From NCBI RefSeq assembly GCF_965284335.1, contig NZ_OZ260076.1: DNA of 64,000 nt; one strand, 5' to 3'. Under the pieces are notes generated by a model. The model worked only from the letters and a program-made list of their open reading frames with translations. It had not been told where the DNA came from and made no database searches. The stretch is from Tabrizicola_A sp965284335. GTDB taxonomy: Bacteria > Pseudomonadota > Alphaproteobacteria > Rhodobacterales > Rhodobacteraceae. Position 1 is the stretch's first letter, and each line of letters begins with the position of its first letter. Shown here piece by piece: positions 1 to 8,843 of this stretch. The position numbers and the translations under genes were made by a program.

Positions 1-835
1 GGTCGGCGTAAAAGCTGCCATTCACGGGCTGATCGGGGCTGAAGACCAGCGTGTAGAACCGCAAGATCGCATAGGCGCCGACTTTGGTCATGATGGCAAA
101 GAGGGCTGCCACCGGGCCGGGTGCCAGCGCATAGGTTGCGGGCAGCCAGAAGTGGAAGGGCAAGAGCGCCCCTTTGATCGCAAAGACAATCAACAGGAAC
201 ACACCCGCAATGCGCAGCATGGCCGCGTCGCCTTCGGGCAGCATGGGAATGCGCAGGGCCAGATCGGCAATGTTCAGCGTGCCGGTGACCGAATAGATCA
301 GCCCCAGCCCGAACAAAAACAGCGTCGAGCCGCCAAGGTTGAAGGCGACATATTGCACGCCGGCGCGCAAGCGGTCTTTGCCGCCGGCGTGGATCATCAG
401 GCCATAGCTGGCGATCAGCAGAATTTCGAAGAACACAAAGAGGTTGAACGCATCGCCCGTCAAAAACGCGCCGTTGATGCCCATCAGCTGGAACATGAAC
501 AGCGGGTGAAAGTTCTTGCCGCGCGCGTCCCAGCCAGAGCCGACGACATAAAGGAGCACGATCAACCCAACCACCGCCGTCAGCGCCACCATCAGCGCCG
601 AAAGCTGATCAAGCACCAGCACAATGCCAAAGGGGGCGGGCCAATTGCCCATGTAATAGGCCTGCGGGCCCGAGCTGGTGGATTGCCACAGCAGGGCAAG
701 CGACGCGGCCATCAGCGCCACGCTGGCCGCCACAGACAGGATGCGCTGCAAGGTCAGATCGGTGCGCGCCAAAAGCACCAGCAGGGGTGCCACCATGGCG
801 GGCAGAACGACAGGGGCAAGGATCCAATGGTTCAC
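1..835 (-). CDS. mnhD: Mrp/Mnh cation/proton antiporter subunit D (partial)
   Basis: This is the N-terminal 278 codons of a membrane subunit homologous to proton-pumping NADH dehydrogenase subunits (NuoM/N type). It is part of the multisubunit Na+(K+)/H+ antiporter of the inner membrane. The reading frame shows successive hydrophobic helices and the motifs FEILLIASYGLM and PFHFWLPATYA, which are typical of proton_antipo_M proteins. I start it at the GTG at 835, whose GTGA overlaps the stop of the upstream subunit C gene, a common translational-coupling arrangement in mrp operons. The C-terminal part lies outside the window. Subunits E, F and G would be expected further left. Confidence 0.88.
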   Translation of the reverse strand, partial: MNHWILAPVVLPAMVAPLLVLLARTDLTLQRILSVAASVALMAASLALLWQSTSSGPQAYYMGNWPAPFGIVLVLDQLSALMVALTAVVGLIVLLYVVGSGWDARGKNFHPLFMFQLMGINGAFLTGDAFNLFVFFEILLIASYGLMIHAGGKDRLRAGVQYVAFNLGGSTLFLFGLGLIYSVTGTLNIADLALRIPMLPEGDAAMLRIAGVFLLIVFAIKGALLPFHFWLPATYALAPGPVAALFAIMTKVGAYAILRFYTLVFSPDQPVNGSFYAD

Positions 836-1173
836 GCCTTGTCCTCCGCATCGCCGGTCATCTCGATCCGGTCATCGCCGGATTCCAGAAATGAGCCCAA
901 GGACATCAGAACGATCACCGCCGTCATGCCAAAGGAAATCACGATTGCCGTCAGCACCAAAGCCTGCGGCAGGGGATCGGTGTAGCCTGCCGCATCGGGC
1001 GACAGGATGGGGGGCTGGTTGACCACCAACCTGCCCGTCACGAACAAGAACAGATTGACCGCATAGGTCAGCATCGACAGGCCCAGGATCACCGGAAAGG
1101 CCCGCAGCCGCAGGATCAGATAGACACCCGAGGCCGTCATCAGGCCAATGGCGGCAGCGATAAGATATTCCAT
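832..1173 (-). CDS. mnhC: Mrp/Mnh cation/proton antiporter subunit C
   Basis: A 113-residue, three-helix membrane protein homologous to NuoK, the small subunit C of Mrp/Mnh/Pha antiporters. The sequence begins MEYLIAAAIGLMTASGVYL and contains the family-like segment LTAIVISFGMTAV. It lies one base after the subunit A/B gene and overlaps the subunit D start by four bases, so all three are probably translated from one mRNA. In known Mrp complexes all subunits are needed for activity. Length and gene order (A/B-C-D) match alphaproteobacterial pha/mnh operons. Whether Na+ or K+ is exported cannot be told from this sequence. Confidence 0.92.
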   Translation of the reverse strand: MEYLIAAAIGLMTASGVYLILRLRAFPVILGLSMLTYAVNLFLFVTGRLVVNQPPILSPDAAGYTDPLPQALVLTAIVISFGMTAVIVLMSLGSFLESGDDRIEMTGDAEDKA

Positions 1174-1174
1174 G

Positions 1175-4045
1175 TCAGGCGCCCTCTTTTACGGTGGGGT
1201 CTTGTTGTATGGCCGGGGTTTGGGACGGGTCGACGTCCATCGGTTCGATGTTCACCGTCTCGCCCGCGCGAATAGCCATGCGCGACAGCGAATAAAGCGA
1301 CAACAAAACCGCCCCCACCACCGTGAGGAACACCCCAAGGTCAAAGGCCATCGCCGTGGCCAGTTCAAACTTTTGCATCGGCGGGATCTGGAAATAGCCA
1401 AAGTTCGAGGTCAGGAAGGGCCGCCCGGCGAGCCATGATCCAATGCCCGTGGCCCCGGCAATCACCACGCCCCAGCCGATCAACTGGTGGTATTCGATGC
1501 CCTTGCGCGCCTGCGCCCAGGCAAAGCCCGAGGCCATGTATTGCATCAGCAAGGCAATCGCCACGACCAGCCCGGCGATGAACCCGCCGCCCGGCTCGTT
1601 ATGGCCGCGCAGGAAGATGAAGGCCCCGATCATCAGCGAAATCGGCAATGCCACGCGCGTGGCAACCACCAGCATCATCGGGTGACGGTCGCCCGCGCGT
1701 TTTTGATCCACCTTCCAGTTCAACAGGCGACGGTTGGCGCGGCCGGCAAAAAGCGCCTCGCTGAGGGCATAGATCAACAGCGCCGCGATGCCCAAAACGA
1801 TGATCTCGCCAAAGGTATCAAAGCCGCGGAAGTCTACCAAGATCACATTGACCACATTGGTGCCACCGCCGCCGATCTTGGAATTGGCAAGATGATAGTC
1901 GGAAATCGAGGGCAGGCCAAAATCGCGCAGCATCATCGCCGCAGCAAGGCCCGCCACCGCCACCCCGGCCACGCCCGCCAGCGCCAGATCGCGCAGCTTG
2001 CGCGCCGATGTGCTTTCACGCGGCGTGGTTTTGGGCAGGAAATTCAGCGCCAAAAGCAAGAGGATCATCGTCACCACCTCGACCGTGATTTGCGTCAGGG
2101 CAAGGTCGGGGGCCGAAAGGTAAACAAAGGTCAGCGACACCATCAGGCCGATCACCCCGATCACGACCAAAGCCATCAGGCGTTCATGGTGGATGAAGGC
2201 CAGATAGACCGAGGCAAAGGCCAAAAGGACAAAGCCCACCGCAATCACCGGCGGCACCGGCAGGGCGCTGCGCAGTCCCGGCGCATGGCCGCCTTGGGCA
2301 AAGGCCCAGATGCCCGCCACAACCACGGCGGCCACAAACACCGCCAGATAGCGCGAGAGCGCGCCATTGTGCAGACCGTAAGTAAAGCCGCGCGACAGGG
2401 CGGCAAAGCCTTCCATCACGGCGTCAAACATCCGCTTGGCCTCGGGGCGCGGGGTGGCAAGCCAGATGCCATCCAGCCGCCCATGCGCGCCAAGGATCAC
2501 AAGGCCGCCGCCGACGGCAAGGATCGACAGGAACAAGGGCGCGGTAAAGCCGTGCCAATGGGTGATCTTGACCGGAACCACCTCGCCCGTCACGGCACCT
2601 GCCACGACGGCCACGAAATCGCCCACCATGGTCATCGGGAAGAGGCCGATCAGCACGACCAGCACCGCCAAAAGCGCGGGCGGACCCCAGAGGCCAAGGC
2701 CCGGATCATGTGGCTTGGCCGGGTAATCCGTGCGCTTTGGCCCCAAGAACCCGTGGGCAATCAGCCGGAAGCTATAGGCGACCGACAAGATCGCCCCAAG
2801 CGCCGCGAACGTCGCCATAATCCAAGGATTGCCCGCCCATGAGGTGTGAACCACCTCTTCCAGCATCAGTTCCTTGGACAAAAAGCCGTTGAAGGGCGGG
2901 ATGCCCGCCATCGACAGGCCCGCCACCATCACGATGGTAAAGGTGATCGGCATCAGGTGGCGCAGGCCGCCCAGACGCTTGATGTCGCGGGTGTGCGCCT
3001 CATGGTCAACGATGCCTGCCGACATAAAGAGCGCGGCTTTAAAGGTGGCGTGGTTGATGATGTGAAAGACCGCCACCATGGCCGCCGCCTTGGTGCCCAG
3101 CCCCAAAAGCATGGTGATCAGGCCCAGATGCGACACGGTGGAATAGGCCAAGAGCGCCTTGAGATCATCCTTAAAGATCGCGATTCCGGCGGCGATGACC
3201 ATGGTCACAAGGCCCGTCGTCGCCACGATGTAAAACCACTCGGGCGTGCCTGCCAGAACCGGCCACATGCGCGCCATCAGGAACAACCCCGCCTTCACCA
3301 TGGTGGCCGAGTGCAGATAGGCCGAAACCGGGGTGGGGGCGGCCATGGCGTGGGGCAGCCAGAAATGGAAGGGAAACTGCGCTGATTTGGTGAAAGCGCC
3401 TGCAAGGATCAGCAAAAGGGCCGGCAGATACCAGTCCGAGGCCTGAATGGCGTCTTTTTGCTGCAAGATCACCGTCAGATCATAGCTGCCCGCGATATTG
3501 CCCAAGATCAGCATGCCCCCGATCATGGCCAGCCCGCCCGCGCCCGTCACCGTCAGCGCCATGCGCGCGCCTTGGCGGCCTTCGGGCAGGTGTTTCCAAT
3601 AGCCAATCAGCAAGAAGGACGACAGCGAGGTCAGCTCCCAAAAGATCAACAAAAGCAGGATGTTATCAGACAGCACAATGCCCACCATCGCGCCTTGGAA
3701 CAGCATCAGATAGGTGTAGAACTGACCCATCGGATCGGATTTCGCCAAGTAAAACCGCGCGTAGATGATGATCAAAAGGCCAATCCCAAGGATCAGGATG
3801 GCAAAGAGCATCCCCAACCCATCAAGGAAGAAATTGGCGTTCAGCCCAAGCCCCGGGAGCCAATCAAACCGCGCCTGAATGACCTCGCCGCGCATCACGG
3901 CGGGCAGGTGCAGCAAGACACCCAAAAGGGCCAAGGCGGTGAACGAGCCTGTCACCGTCGCACAGGCGTTGCGGCCAGTGCGGATCGTCAGGGCGGGAAG
4001 CAAGGCACCAAGAAAAGGAAGGGCGGCGATCAGGGCAAGGTTCAT
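1175..4045 (-). CDS. mnhA: Fused MrpA/MrpB-type antiporter subunit (PhaAB-like)
   Basis: A 956-residue polytopic membrane protein. Residues about 1-500 are a NuoL-like proton-translocating domain, with motifs such as SAQFPFHFWLPHAM and the helix-7 region LAYSTVSHLG. The middle carries the MrpA C-terminal extension. The last ~140 residues match subunit B (RGHNEPGGGFIAGL). Subunit A and B are therefore one polypeptide, as in rhizobial PhaAB and other proteobacterial group 2 Mrp systems. The ATG at 4045 begins MNLALIAALPFLGALLPA, a good first helix; an in-frame ATG 66 bases upstream would add an unlikely hydrophilic leader. It is the first gene of the operon. Expected role: pH and cation homeostasis. 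The cation preferred is not evident. Confidence 0.92.
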   Translation of the reverse strand: MNLALIAALPFLGALLPALTIRTGRNACATVTGSFTALALLGVLLHLPAVMRGEVIQARFDWLPGLGLNANFFLDGLGMLFAILILGIGLLIIIYARFYLAKSDPMGQFYTYLMLFQGAMVGIVLSDNILLLLIFWELTSLSSFLLIGYWKHLPEGRQGARMALTVTGAGGLAMIGGMLILGNIAGSYDLTVILQQKDAIQASDWYLPALLLILAGAFTKSAQFPFHFWLPHAMAAPTPVSAYLHSATMVKAGLFLMARMWPVLAGTPEWFYIVATTGLVTMVIAAGIAIFKDDLKALLAYSTVSHLGLITMLLGLGTKAAAMVAVFHIINHATFKAALFMSAGIVDHEAHTRDIKRLGGLRHLMPITFTIVMVAGLSMAGIPPFNGFLSKELMLEEVVHTSWAGNPWIMATFAALGAILSVAYSFRLIAHGFLGPKRTDYPAKPHDPGLGLWGPPALLAVLVVLIGLFPMTMVGDFVAVVAGAVTGEVVPVKITHWHGFTAPLFLSILAVGGGLVILGAHGRLDGIWLATPRPEAKRMFDAVMEGFAALSRGFTYGLHNGALSRYLAVFVAAVVVAGIWAFAQGGHAPGLRSALPVPPVIAVGFVLLAFASVYLAFIHHERLMALVVIGVIGLMVSLTFVYLSAPDLALTQITVEVVTMILLLLALNFLPKTTPRESTSARKLRDLALAGVAGVAVAGLAAAMMLRDFGLPSISDYHLANSKIGGGGTNVVNVILVDFRGFDTFGEIIVLGIAALLIYALSEALFAGRANRRLLNWKVDQKRAGDRHPMMLVVATRVALPISLMIGAFIFLRGHNEPGGGFIAGLVVAIALLMQYMASGFAWAQARKGIEYHQLIGWGVVIAGATGIGSWLAGRPFLTSNFGYFQIPPMQKFELATAMAFDLGVFLTVVGAVLLSLYSLSRMAIRAGETVNIEPMDVDPSQTPAIQQDPTVKEGA

Positions 4046-4299
4046 GCGTGTCCGTTTCTGCTCGGGTCGTCGAAATTGGCTGTGGTTCACCGGGCATAGC
4101 GCTGCGCCCATTGCCTTCTTAGCTGGGGAATGGGGGCAGGCGTGTCAAGCAAAACAGAAAAGAATTCGCACGGTTGCGTGATATGTTGGGGGGCATTTGT
4201 GGCGCAGCGGCTGCACCTTTAGGCCAGATAGGGGAAATCACGCCCGTTTGTCGGCCATAGGTGGCAGATCGGGGGCGCAGTTTTGAAGGGGGCCGCTGA
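4046..4299. other. Intergenic region between antiporter and Mo-hydroxylase operons
   Basis: About 250 bases separate the antiporter start from the end of the MoaD-like gene. It must hold the antiporter operon promoter on the minus strand. I see no convincing hairpin terminator, tRNA or small gene. Short ORFs here have no family resemblance. Confidence 0.5.
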
Positions 4300-4545
4300 T
4301 CAGCCGCCCTTAAGCCGTTGCAAAAGATACACCTCGCTGTCTGGCCCGACGGGGGCCGCGCGGTTGTTGGCGATCACCTCACCGTCCACCGCCACCGACA
4401 CGCCCGCCTTGAAGGCCGGGGCAAGGCCCGGATGCGCCCGTTCCAGCGCATCCAGAATTTGGCCCACGGTTGCGGCCTGAACCTCAATCACCTCTTGGCC
4501 ATCAGCAAAGCGCCGCAGGCTGGCCCAAAGATGCACCTTGGCCAT
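4300..4545 (-). CDS. MoaD/ThiS-family ubiquitin-fold protein
   Basis: An 81-residue protein ending in Gly-Gly, the hallmark of beta-grasp sulfur carriers such as MoaD, the small subunit of molybdopterin synthase. The segment LWASLRRFADG and the C-terminal VYLLQRLKGG fit the family. Its start ATG shares one base with the TGA stop of the molybdopterin-binding subunit upstream (TGATG), so it is almost certainly cotranslated with the enzyme. This suggests a dedicated carrier for cofactor sulfur or maturation of this hydroxylase. That is an inference: it may instead be a second general MoaD. No MoaE partner is encoded nearby. Confidence 0.8.
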   Translation of the reverse strand: MAKVHLWASLRRFADGQEVIEVQAATVGQILDALERAHPGLAPAFKAGVSVAVDGEVIANNRAAPVGPDSEVYLLQRLKGG

Positions 4546-6812
4546 CAGCCCCCCGCCATTTTGCCCGACTTGGCCGCCTTGATGGCTGCCAAAACCTTGG
4601 GGGGCGAGAGGGGCAGGCTGCGGATGCGCGCGCCTGTGGCCCCGGCCACCGCGGCGGCGATGGCGGGCAGGGGCGGGGTGATGCCCGTTTCACCCACACC
4701 GCGCACGCCATAAGGGTGGCCAGGGTTCGGCACCTCGACGATCACGGTGTCGATCATCGGCAGGTCCGAGGCGACGGGAATGCGATAATCCAAGAACACC
4801 GGGTTTTGCAGCCGCCCATCGGCGCCATAGACATATTCCTCGTTCAAGGCCCAGCCGATGCCCTGCGCCGCCCCGCCTTGATACTGCCCCTCGACATAGG
4901 CGGGGTGAATGGCGGTGCCCGCATCCTGCACCACCAGATAGCGCAGAACGGTGGTGCGTCCGGTTTCGGGGTCCACCTCGACATCGACGACATGGGTGCC
5001 AAAGCTGGCCCCATAGCCGCCCGCCGTCACCTCATGGTGACCCGAGATCGGCCCGCCAGTGCCGCCCATCTTGGCCCCGATCTCACCGATCGACATGGGC
5101 GGGAATTTCCCCGCGTTTGGCCCGGCAGGGTGGGCGGCACCGTCTTTCCATTCCACCGCCTCAGGCTCGATGCCCCAATCGGCGGCGGCGCGGCGGCACA
5201 TTTCGGCAATTGCCTGATCTGCTGCCTCAACCGCGGCCTTGCCGCTGGCAAAGGTGGCGCGGCTGCCATGGGTGGGTTCATTCACCCCCAAGGCCCCGGT
5301 TTCCACCACGTTCACGCGGACGTTTTCATAAGCGATCCCAAGATGTTCCGCCACCATCAGCCCGATAGAGGCCCGGCTGCCGCCGATATCCGGCGTGCCG
5401 ATGGAAACGGTGGCCGTGCCATCCTCACCAATCGCGAGCGAGACCGAGGTTTCGCCGCCGTGGTTGAACCAGAACCCCGAGGCCACGCCCCGGCCCTGAT
5501 TTGGCCCCAGCGGAATTTGGTAATTCGGATGCGCCTTGGCGGCCATGAGCGTTTCTTGCAGGCCGATCACGTTGTAAACCGGGCCATAGCTGGATTTCGA
5601 TCCGTTCTTGGCCCCGTTTTTCAGCCGCACCTCGATGGGATCAAGGTTCAGCTCGCGGCACATCTCATCAACCAGACTTTCCACCGCAAAGGCCGCCATG
5701 GGCGAGCCGGGGGCGCGGTAGGCGGCGGCCTTCGGACGGTTGGCGATCACCTCGACCGCCTCATGCTTTAGCGCAGGGATATCATAGCAGGCAAAGGCGC
5801 AAGACAGCGCTTCACCGATGGGCGACATGCCGACAAAAGCCCCGCCTTGCATGCGGAAATAAACCTGGCCCGCCGTAATGGTGCCGTCCTTTTTCATACC
5901 CAGCTTGACATCCATCGACGCCGAGGCGGTCGGCCCCGTGGCGCGCAGCACCTCGGACCGGCTCATCACCAGTTTGACCGGACGCCCGCCCGCCTTTTTC
6001 GACAGCGCGAGCGCCAAGGGTTCCATGAAGATGGTGGTCTTGCCGCCAAAGCCGCCGCCGATTTCCGAAGGGGTGACCCGCAGATTTGCCGCCTCGATCC
6101 CCAGCACGGCCGAGGACATGCGGCGAATATACCAATGGCCTTGGGTGCAAACCCACATCTCGCCGCGCCCGTCTTCGCCCAATTGGCCAACACAGGCATG
6201 GGGTTCGATATAGCCCTGATGGGTAGCCTCGGTCTTGTAGGTGTGTTCGCGGATGATGTCGGCGGCGGCAAAGCCTGCATCAATATCGCCATGCCCAAAC
6301 TCGACATAGCGGGCCACGTTGGGGTGCATGCCCTCGGGCACCGAGAAATCGGCCACACCTTCGCGGATCACCGGCGCGCCGGGGGCGATGGCGGCGTCTA
6401 CATCGGTGGCATGGGGCAGAACCTCATACTCCACCTCGATCAGCCGCGCGGCGTCTTGCGCGATCAGCGCCGATGTGGCGGCAACGGCGGCCACCGCGTG
6501 ACCGTCATAAAGTGCGACATCACCGGCCAACGTGTTGTCTTGCAGGTTCAGATCCTCGCCCGACAGGCCCGTGGGCAGATCGGCGCGGGTGACCACGGCC
6601 TTGACGCCGTCCAAGGCCAGCGCCTTGGTCGCGTCGATCTTCTTGATGCGCGCATGGGCATGGGGCGAGCGGACAACGGCGGCGTGCAGCATGCCGGGCA
6701 AGGAAAAATCCGCGCCATAGCGCGCGCGGCCTGTCACCTTGTCCAGCCCGTCGGGGCGGTTGGGGCGGGTGCCGATCAACTTGTAGCCTGATTTGATTTC
6801 GTCTTTCGCCAT
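4545..6812 (-). CDS. Xanthine/aldehyde/CO dehydrogenase-family molybdopterin-binding large subunit
   Basis: About 755 residues, the Mo-molybdopterin catalytic subunit of a three-subunit hydroxylase. N-terminal hammerhead domain: PHAHARIKKIDATKAL. Mo-binding domain: PSEIGGGFGGKT, AAYRAPGSPMAAFAVESL, GTPDIGGSRASIG, and near the C-terminus GVRGVGETG, which carries the conserved catalytic glutamate. The AYRAPG loop is not the AYxCSFR loop of form I CO dehydrogenase, so CO oxidation is unlikely. Likely substrates are an aldehyde, a purine or an aromatic or N-heterocyclic compound, but I cannot say which. The start may be ATG 6812 or the GTG at 6815. Both overlap the stop of the 2Fe-2S subunit, indicating coupling. 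Confidence 0.9.
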   Translation of the reverse strand: MAKDEIKSGYKLIGTRPNRPDGLDKVTGRARYGADFSLPGMLHAAVVRSPHAHARIKKIDATKALALDGVKAVVTRADLPTGLSGEDLNLQDNTLAGDVALYDGHAVAAVAATSALIAQDAARLIEVEYEVLPHATDVDAAIAPGAPVIREGVADFSVPEGMHPNVARYVEFGHGDIDAGFAAADIIREHTYKTEATHQGYIEPHACVGQLGEDGRGEMWVCTQGHWYIRRMSSAVLGIEAANLRVTPSEIGGGFGGKTTIFMEPLALALSKKAGGRPVKLVMSRSEVLRATGPTASASMDVKLGMKKDGTITAGQVYFRMQGGAFVGMSPIGEALSCAFACYDIPALKHEAVEVIANRPKAAAYRAPGSPMAAFAVESLVDEMCRELNLDPIEVRLKNGAKNGSKSSYGPVYNVIGLQETLMAAKAHPNYQIPLGPNQGRGVASGFWFNHGGETSVSLAIGEDGTATVSIGTPDIGGSRASIGLMVAEHLGIAYENVRVNVVETGALGVNEPTHGSRATFASGKAAVEAADQAIAEMCRRAAADWGIEPEAVEWKDGAAHPAGPNAGKFPPMSIGEIGAKMGGTGGPISGHHEVTAGGYGASFGTHVVDVEVDPETGRTTVLRYLVVQDAGTAIHPAYVEGQYQGGAAQGIGWALNEEYVYGADGRLQNPVFLDYRIPVASDLPMIDTVIVEVPNPGHPYGVRGVGETGITPPLPAIAAAVAGATGARIRSLPLSPPKVLAAIKAAKSGKMAGG

Positions 6813-7288
6813 CACGCAGCCCCCCGCATTTCCGCTGCCGCATCCTGAACGGCGCGGATGATTTTGTCATAGCCGGTGCAGCGGCAGAGGTTGCCCGCCA
6901 GCCAATAGCGCACCTCGGTGTCGGTCGGGTCGGGGTTGCGTTCCAAGAGCGCCTTGGCGGCGACCAGAATGCCCGGCGTGCAGAACCCGCATTGCAAGGC
7001 GGCATGTTCGATGAACTTGCGCTGGAGCGGGTGCAGATCTTCGCCCGCCATGCCTTCGATGGTTTCCACCGATTTGCCCTCGGCCTCGGCGGCTAGCATC
7101 AGGCAGGAACAGACCAGCGTGCCATCGACGGTGACCGAGCAGGCCCCGCAATCGCCAGTGCCGCAGCCTTCTTTGGTGCCGGTCAGGCCAAGCTGGTTGC
7201 GCAGCGCGTCCAAAAGCGTCTCACGCGGGTCGGCAAGAAATTCGACCGCATCGCCGTTGACGGTGGTGGTGACGTGAATCTTGGTCAT
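6812..7288 (-). CDS. 2Fe-2S subunit of the Mo-hydroxylase
   Basis: 158 residues with two [2Fe-2S] cluster domains. The plant-ferredoxin-type N-terminal cluster is in CGTGDCGACSVTVDGTLVCS; the C-terminal helical cluster is in QCGFCTPG and LCRCTGYDKI. This is the small subunit (CoxS/XdhC/HcrC-like) that passes electrons from the molybdenum centre to FAD. It is the usual length for stand-alone small subunits. It overlaps the start of the large subunit and the stop of the FAD subunit by a few bases. Cytoplasmic: no signal peptide is seen. Confidence 0.94.
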   Translation of the reverse strand: MTKIHVTTTVNGDAVEFLADPRETLLDALRNQLGLTGTKEGCGTGDCGACSVTVDGTLVCSCLMLAAEAEGKSVETIEGMAGEDLHPLQRKFIEHAALQCGFCTPGILVAAKALLERNPDPTDTEVRYWLAGNLCRCTGYDKIIRAVQDAAAEMRGAA

Positions 7289-8151
7289 TTGCCGTGTCCT
7301 TTCGCCCGATCATAGGCAATCTTTGCCGCCCGGCGGGCCAGAACCCCCGCCAGTTCGGTGCGAAACTCTGCCGTTCCGCGCTTATCTGAAATGGGTTTGG
7401 CGCTGGCCTCGGCAGCTTTGGTCAGCGCGGCCAAGGCGGCCTCATCAAGGGTGGTGCCGATGATCGCCTGCGCTGCCGCATCTGACAGGATCACGGTGGG
7501 GGCCACAGCACCCAAGGCGACGCGGGCCGTGGCAATCCGGTCACCGTCCAGCGTCAGGTTGACGGCGCAGCCGACCACGGCAATGTCCATCTCCGTGCGC
7601 GGGATAAAGCGCAGATAGGCGTCGCCGCCGTTCTTGCCGCGCGGGGGCAAAAGGATGGCCGACACCACCTCGCCCTTGGCCAGATGGGTGCGGCCCGGTC
7701 CTGCCGGAATATCCTGGACGGCAATCTCGCGCGTGCCGTTTGGCCCCGTCACCTCAACCCGTGCCCCCGCGGCGATCATGCCCGGCACCGAATCTGCCGC
7801 CGGAGAGCCGTTGCAGAGGTTGCCCACAAGCGTCGCCCGGCCCTGCACTTGGGTAGAGCCGACAAGGTTCATCCCCTCAACCACGCCAGGCCAATCGCGC
7901 GTCAGGCCCGTGTGCTCGCCAAGGACAATGCCCGGCACTGCAATGCCGATGCGCCAGCCGCCATCGGGGGTTTGCAGGATTTGGTCAACCTGCGGAATAT
8001 GTTTGAGATCAATCAGGTCGTCGGGCTGCACCATGCCGGCGCGCATCTGCACCAACACATCGGTTCCCCCCGCCAAGAAACGCAGCGTGCCGGTGCTTGA
8101 AGCGGCAATCTTGGCCGCATCGGCAAAGCTGGTGGGCCTGTGGTATCGCAT
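7285..8151 (-). CDS. FAD-binding medium subunit of the Mo-hydroxylase
   Basis: 288 residues, CoxM/HcrB-like. The FAD pyrophosphate-binding loop RFLAGGTDVL lies near residue 35, and a second FAD loop covers the region QGRATLVGNLCNGSPAADS. A typical CO_deh_flav_C domain follows. I start it at the ATG at 8151, which has GGAG seven bases upstream; the longer frame to 8181 lacks such a site. It is first in the operon medium-small-large-MoaD. The electron acceptor after FAD is unknown: it could be NAD+, a quinone or an oxygen-reducing chain. Confidence 0.9.
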   Translation of the reverse strand: MRYHRPTSFADAAKIAASSTGTLRFLAGGTDVLVQMRAGMVQPDDLIDLKHIPQVDQILQTPDGGWRIGIAVPGIVLGEHTGLTRDWPGVVEGMNLVGSTQVQGRATLVGNLCNGSPAADSVPGMIAAGARVEVTGPNGTREIAVQDIPAGPGRTHLAKGEVVSAILLPPRGKNGGDAYLRFIPRTEMDIAVVGCAVNLTLDGDRIATARVALGAVAPTVILSDAAAQAIIGTTLDEAALAALTKAAEASAKPISDKRGTAEFRTELAGVLARRAAKIAYDRAKGHGK

Positions 8152-8342
8152 CTGGCAGCTCCATCTCATCTTATGTCGCATAGCTGCGCCGATCCTGAGC
8201 GATCAGCGCCGCAGCTTCAAGCGCTTTGCGGTCGGGTGGTGGCATTTTGGGCCATGAGCCCGCACGGGAAGAAGGCCGGGGTCGCCACGAGATGGCGCCG
8301 GTGGGTCGCTGGATGCTGTGTTGCTTTGGGGGCAGGCAGCGC

Positions 8343-8726
8343 TTAGCCGCGCCCGGCCTTGGACAGCCTGCGCAGATGGCTGCGATAGAGCATCGGGGCC
8401 AGCGCGCGGTCATAGATCAGGGTGGCGATCTGGCGGAGGCCCGGCGCGCCCACCAATCGGGCCAGCCAGCGATAGCGCGGCATCTGCGACCACAAGACCA
8501 AGAACCCCTCCACGCCCGAACTGACCTTGCCATCATGGCGCACATAGAGCCGCCGCGCCGCCATGTCAGGCGTGATGCCCCAATCTGCGCAGGCCGCCGA
8601 ATTCAGATCGTCAAAGCGGATCGGCAGGGCATGGGTTTGGGCATGAGCCGCATAGTGCTGGATCTCGGCGTTGCAGACCGGACAGCTGGCGTTGAACAAA
8701 ACGGCGGTTGCGTGTTGGGGTTCCAT
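8343..8726 (-). CDS. DCC-family (DUF393) thiol-disulfide oxidoreductase-like protein
   Basis: 127 residues beginning MEPQHATAVLFNASCPVCNAE, the N-terminal thioredoxin-like CxxC motif (Cys15, Cys18) of DUF393/DCC proteins. The aspartate usually found a few residues before the first cysteine is replaced by asparagine. Other family features are the RFDDLNS strand and the central YVRHDGKVSSGVEGFLVLW. The function of DCC proteins is poorly known; some sit with membrane electron-transfer proteins. I start at the ATG at 8726. The longer frame reads through the divergent SulP leader and is not credible. It stands alone, between the Mo-hydroxylase and the divergent transporter. Confidence 0.75.
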   Translation of the reverse strand: MEPQHATAVLFNASCPVCNAEIQHYAAHAQTHALPIRFDDLNSAACADWGITPDMAARRLYVRHDGKVSSGVEGFLVLWSQMPRYRWLARLVGAPGLRQIATLIYDRALAPMLYRSHLRRLSKAGRG

Positions 8727-8843
8727 GGCGATGAGATAGGGCAGGCAGGGCGCAAATCCAGCCTCAAGCCGGCCAAAGGGGTTGCAATCGGCCCTGATGT
8801 CGCTATCCCTCGGCCGCATGAACAAGGAGCTGGGTGAAAATCC

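Noticed and set aside
152..985. 277-codon frame on the plus strand opposite the antiporter genes
   Set aside because: Antisense to a clearly conserved MnhD/MnhC frame. Composition is Gln/His/Arg-rich, typical of a shadow frame in GC-rich DNA.
1487..2842. 451-codon frame opposite the MrpA/B gene
   Set aside because: Long only because stop codons are rare in high-GC DNA. No domain resemblance, and the opposite strand is a clear antiporter.
6000..6100. CO dehydrogenase (CoxL) assignment of the large Mo subunit
   Set aside because: The diagnostic AYxCSFR active-site loop is absent (AYRAPG instead), so only the broad family is assigned.
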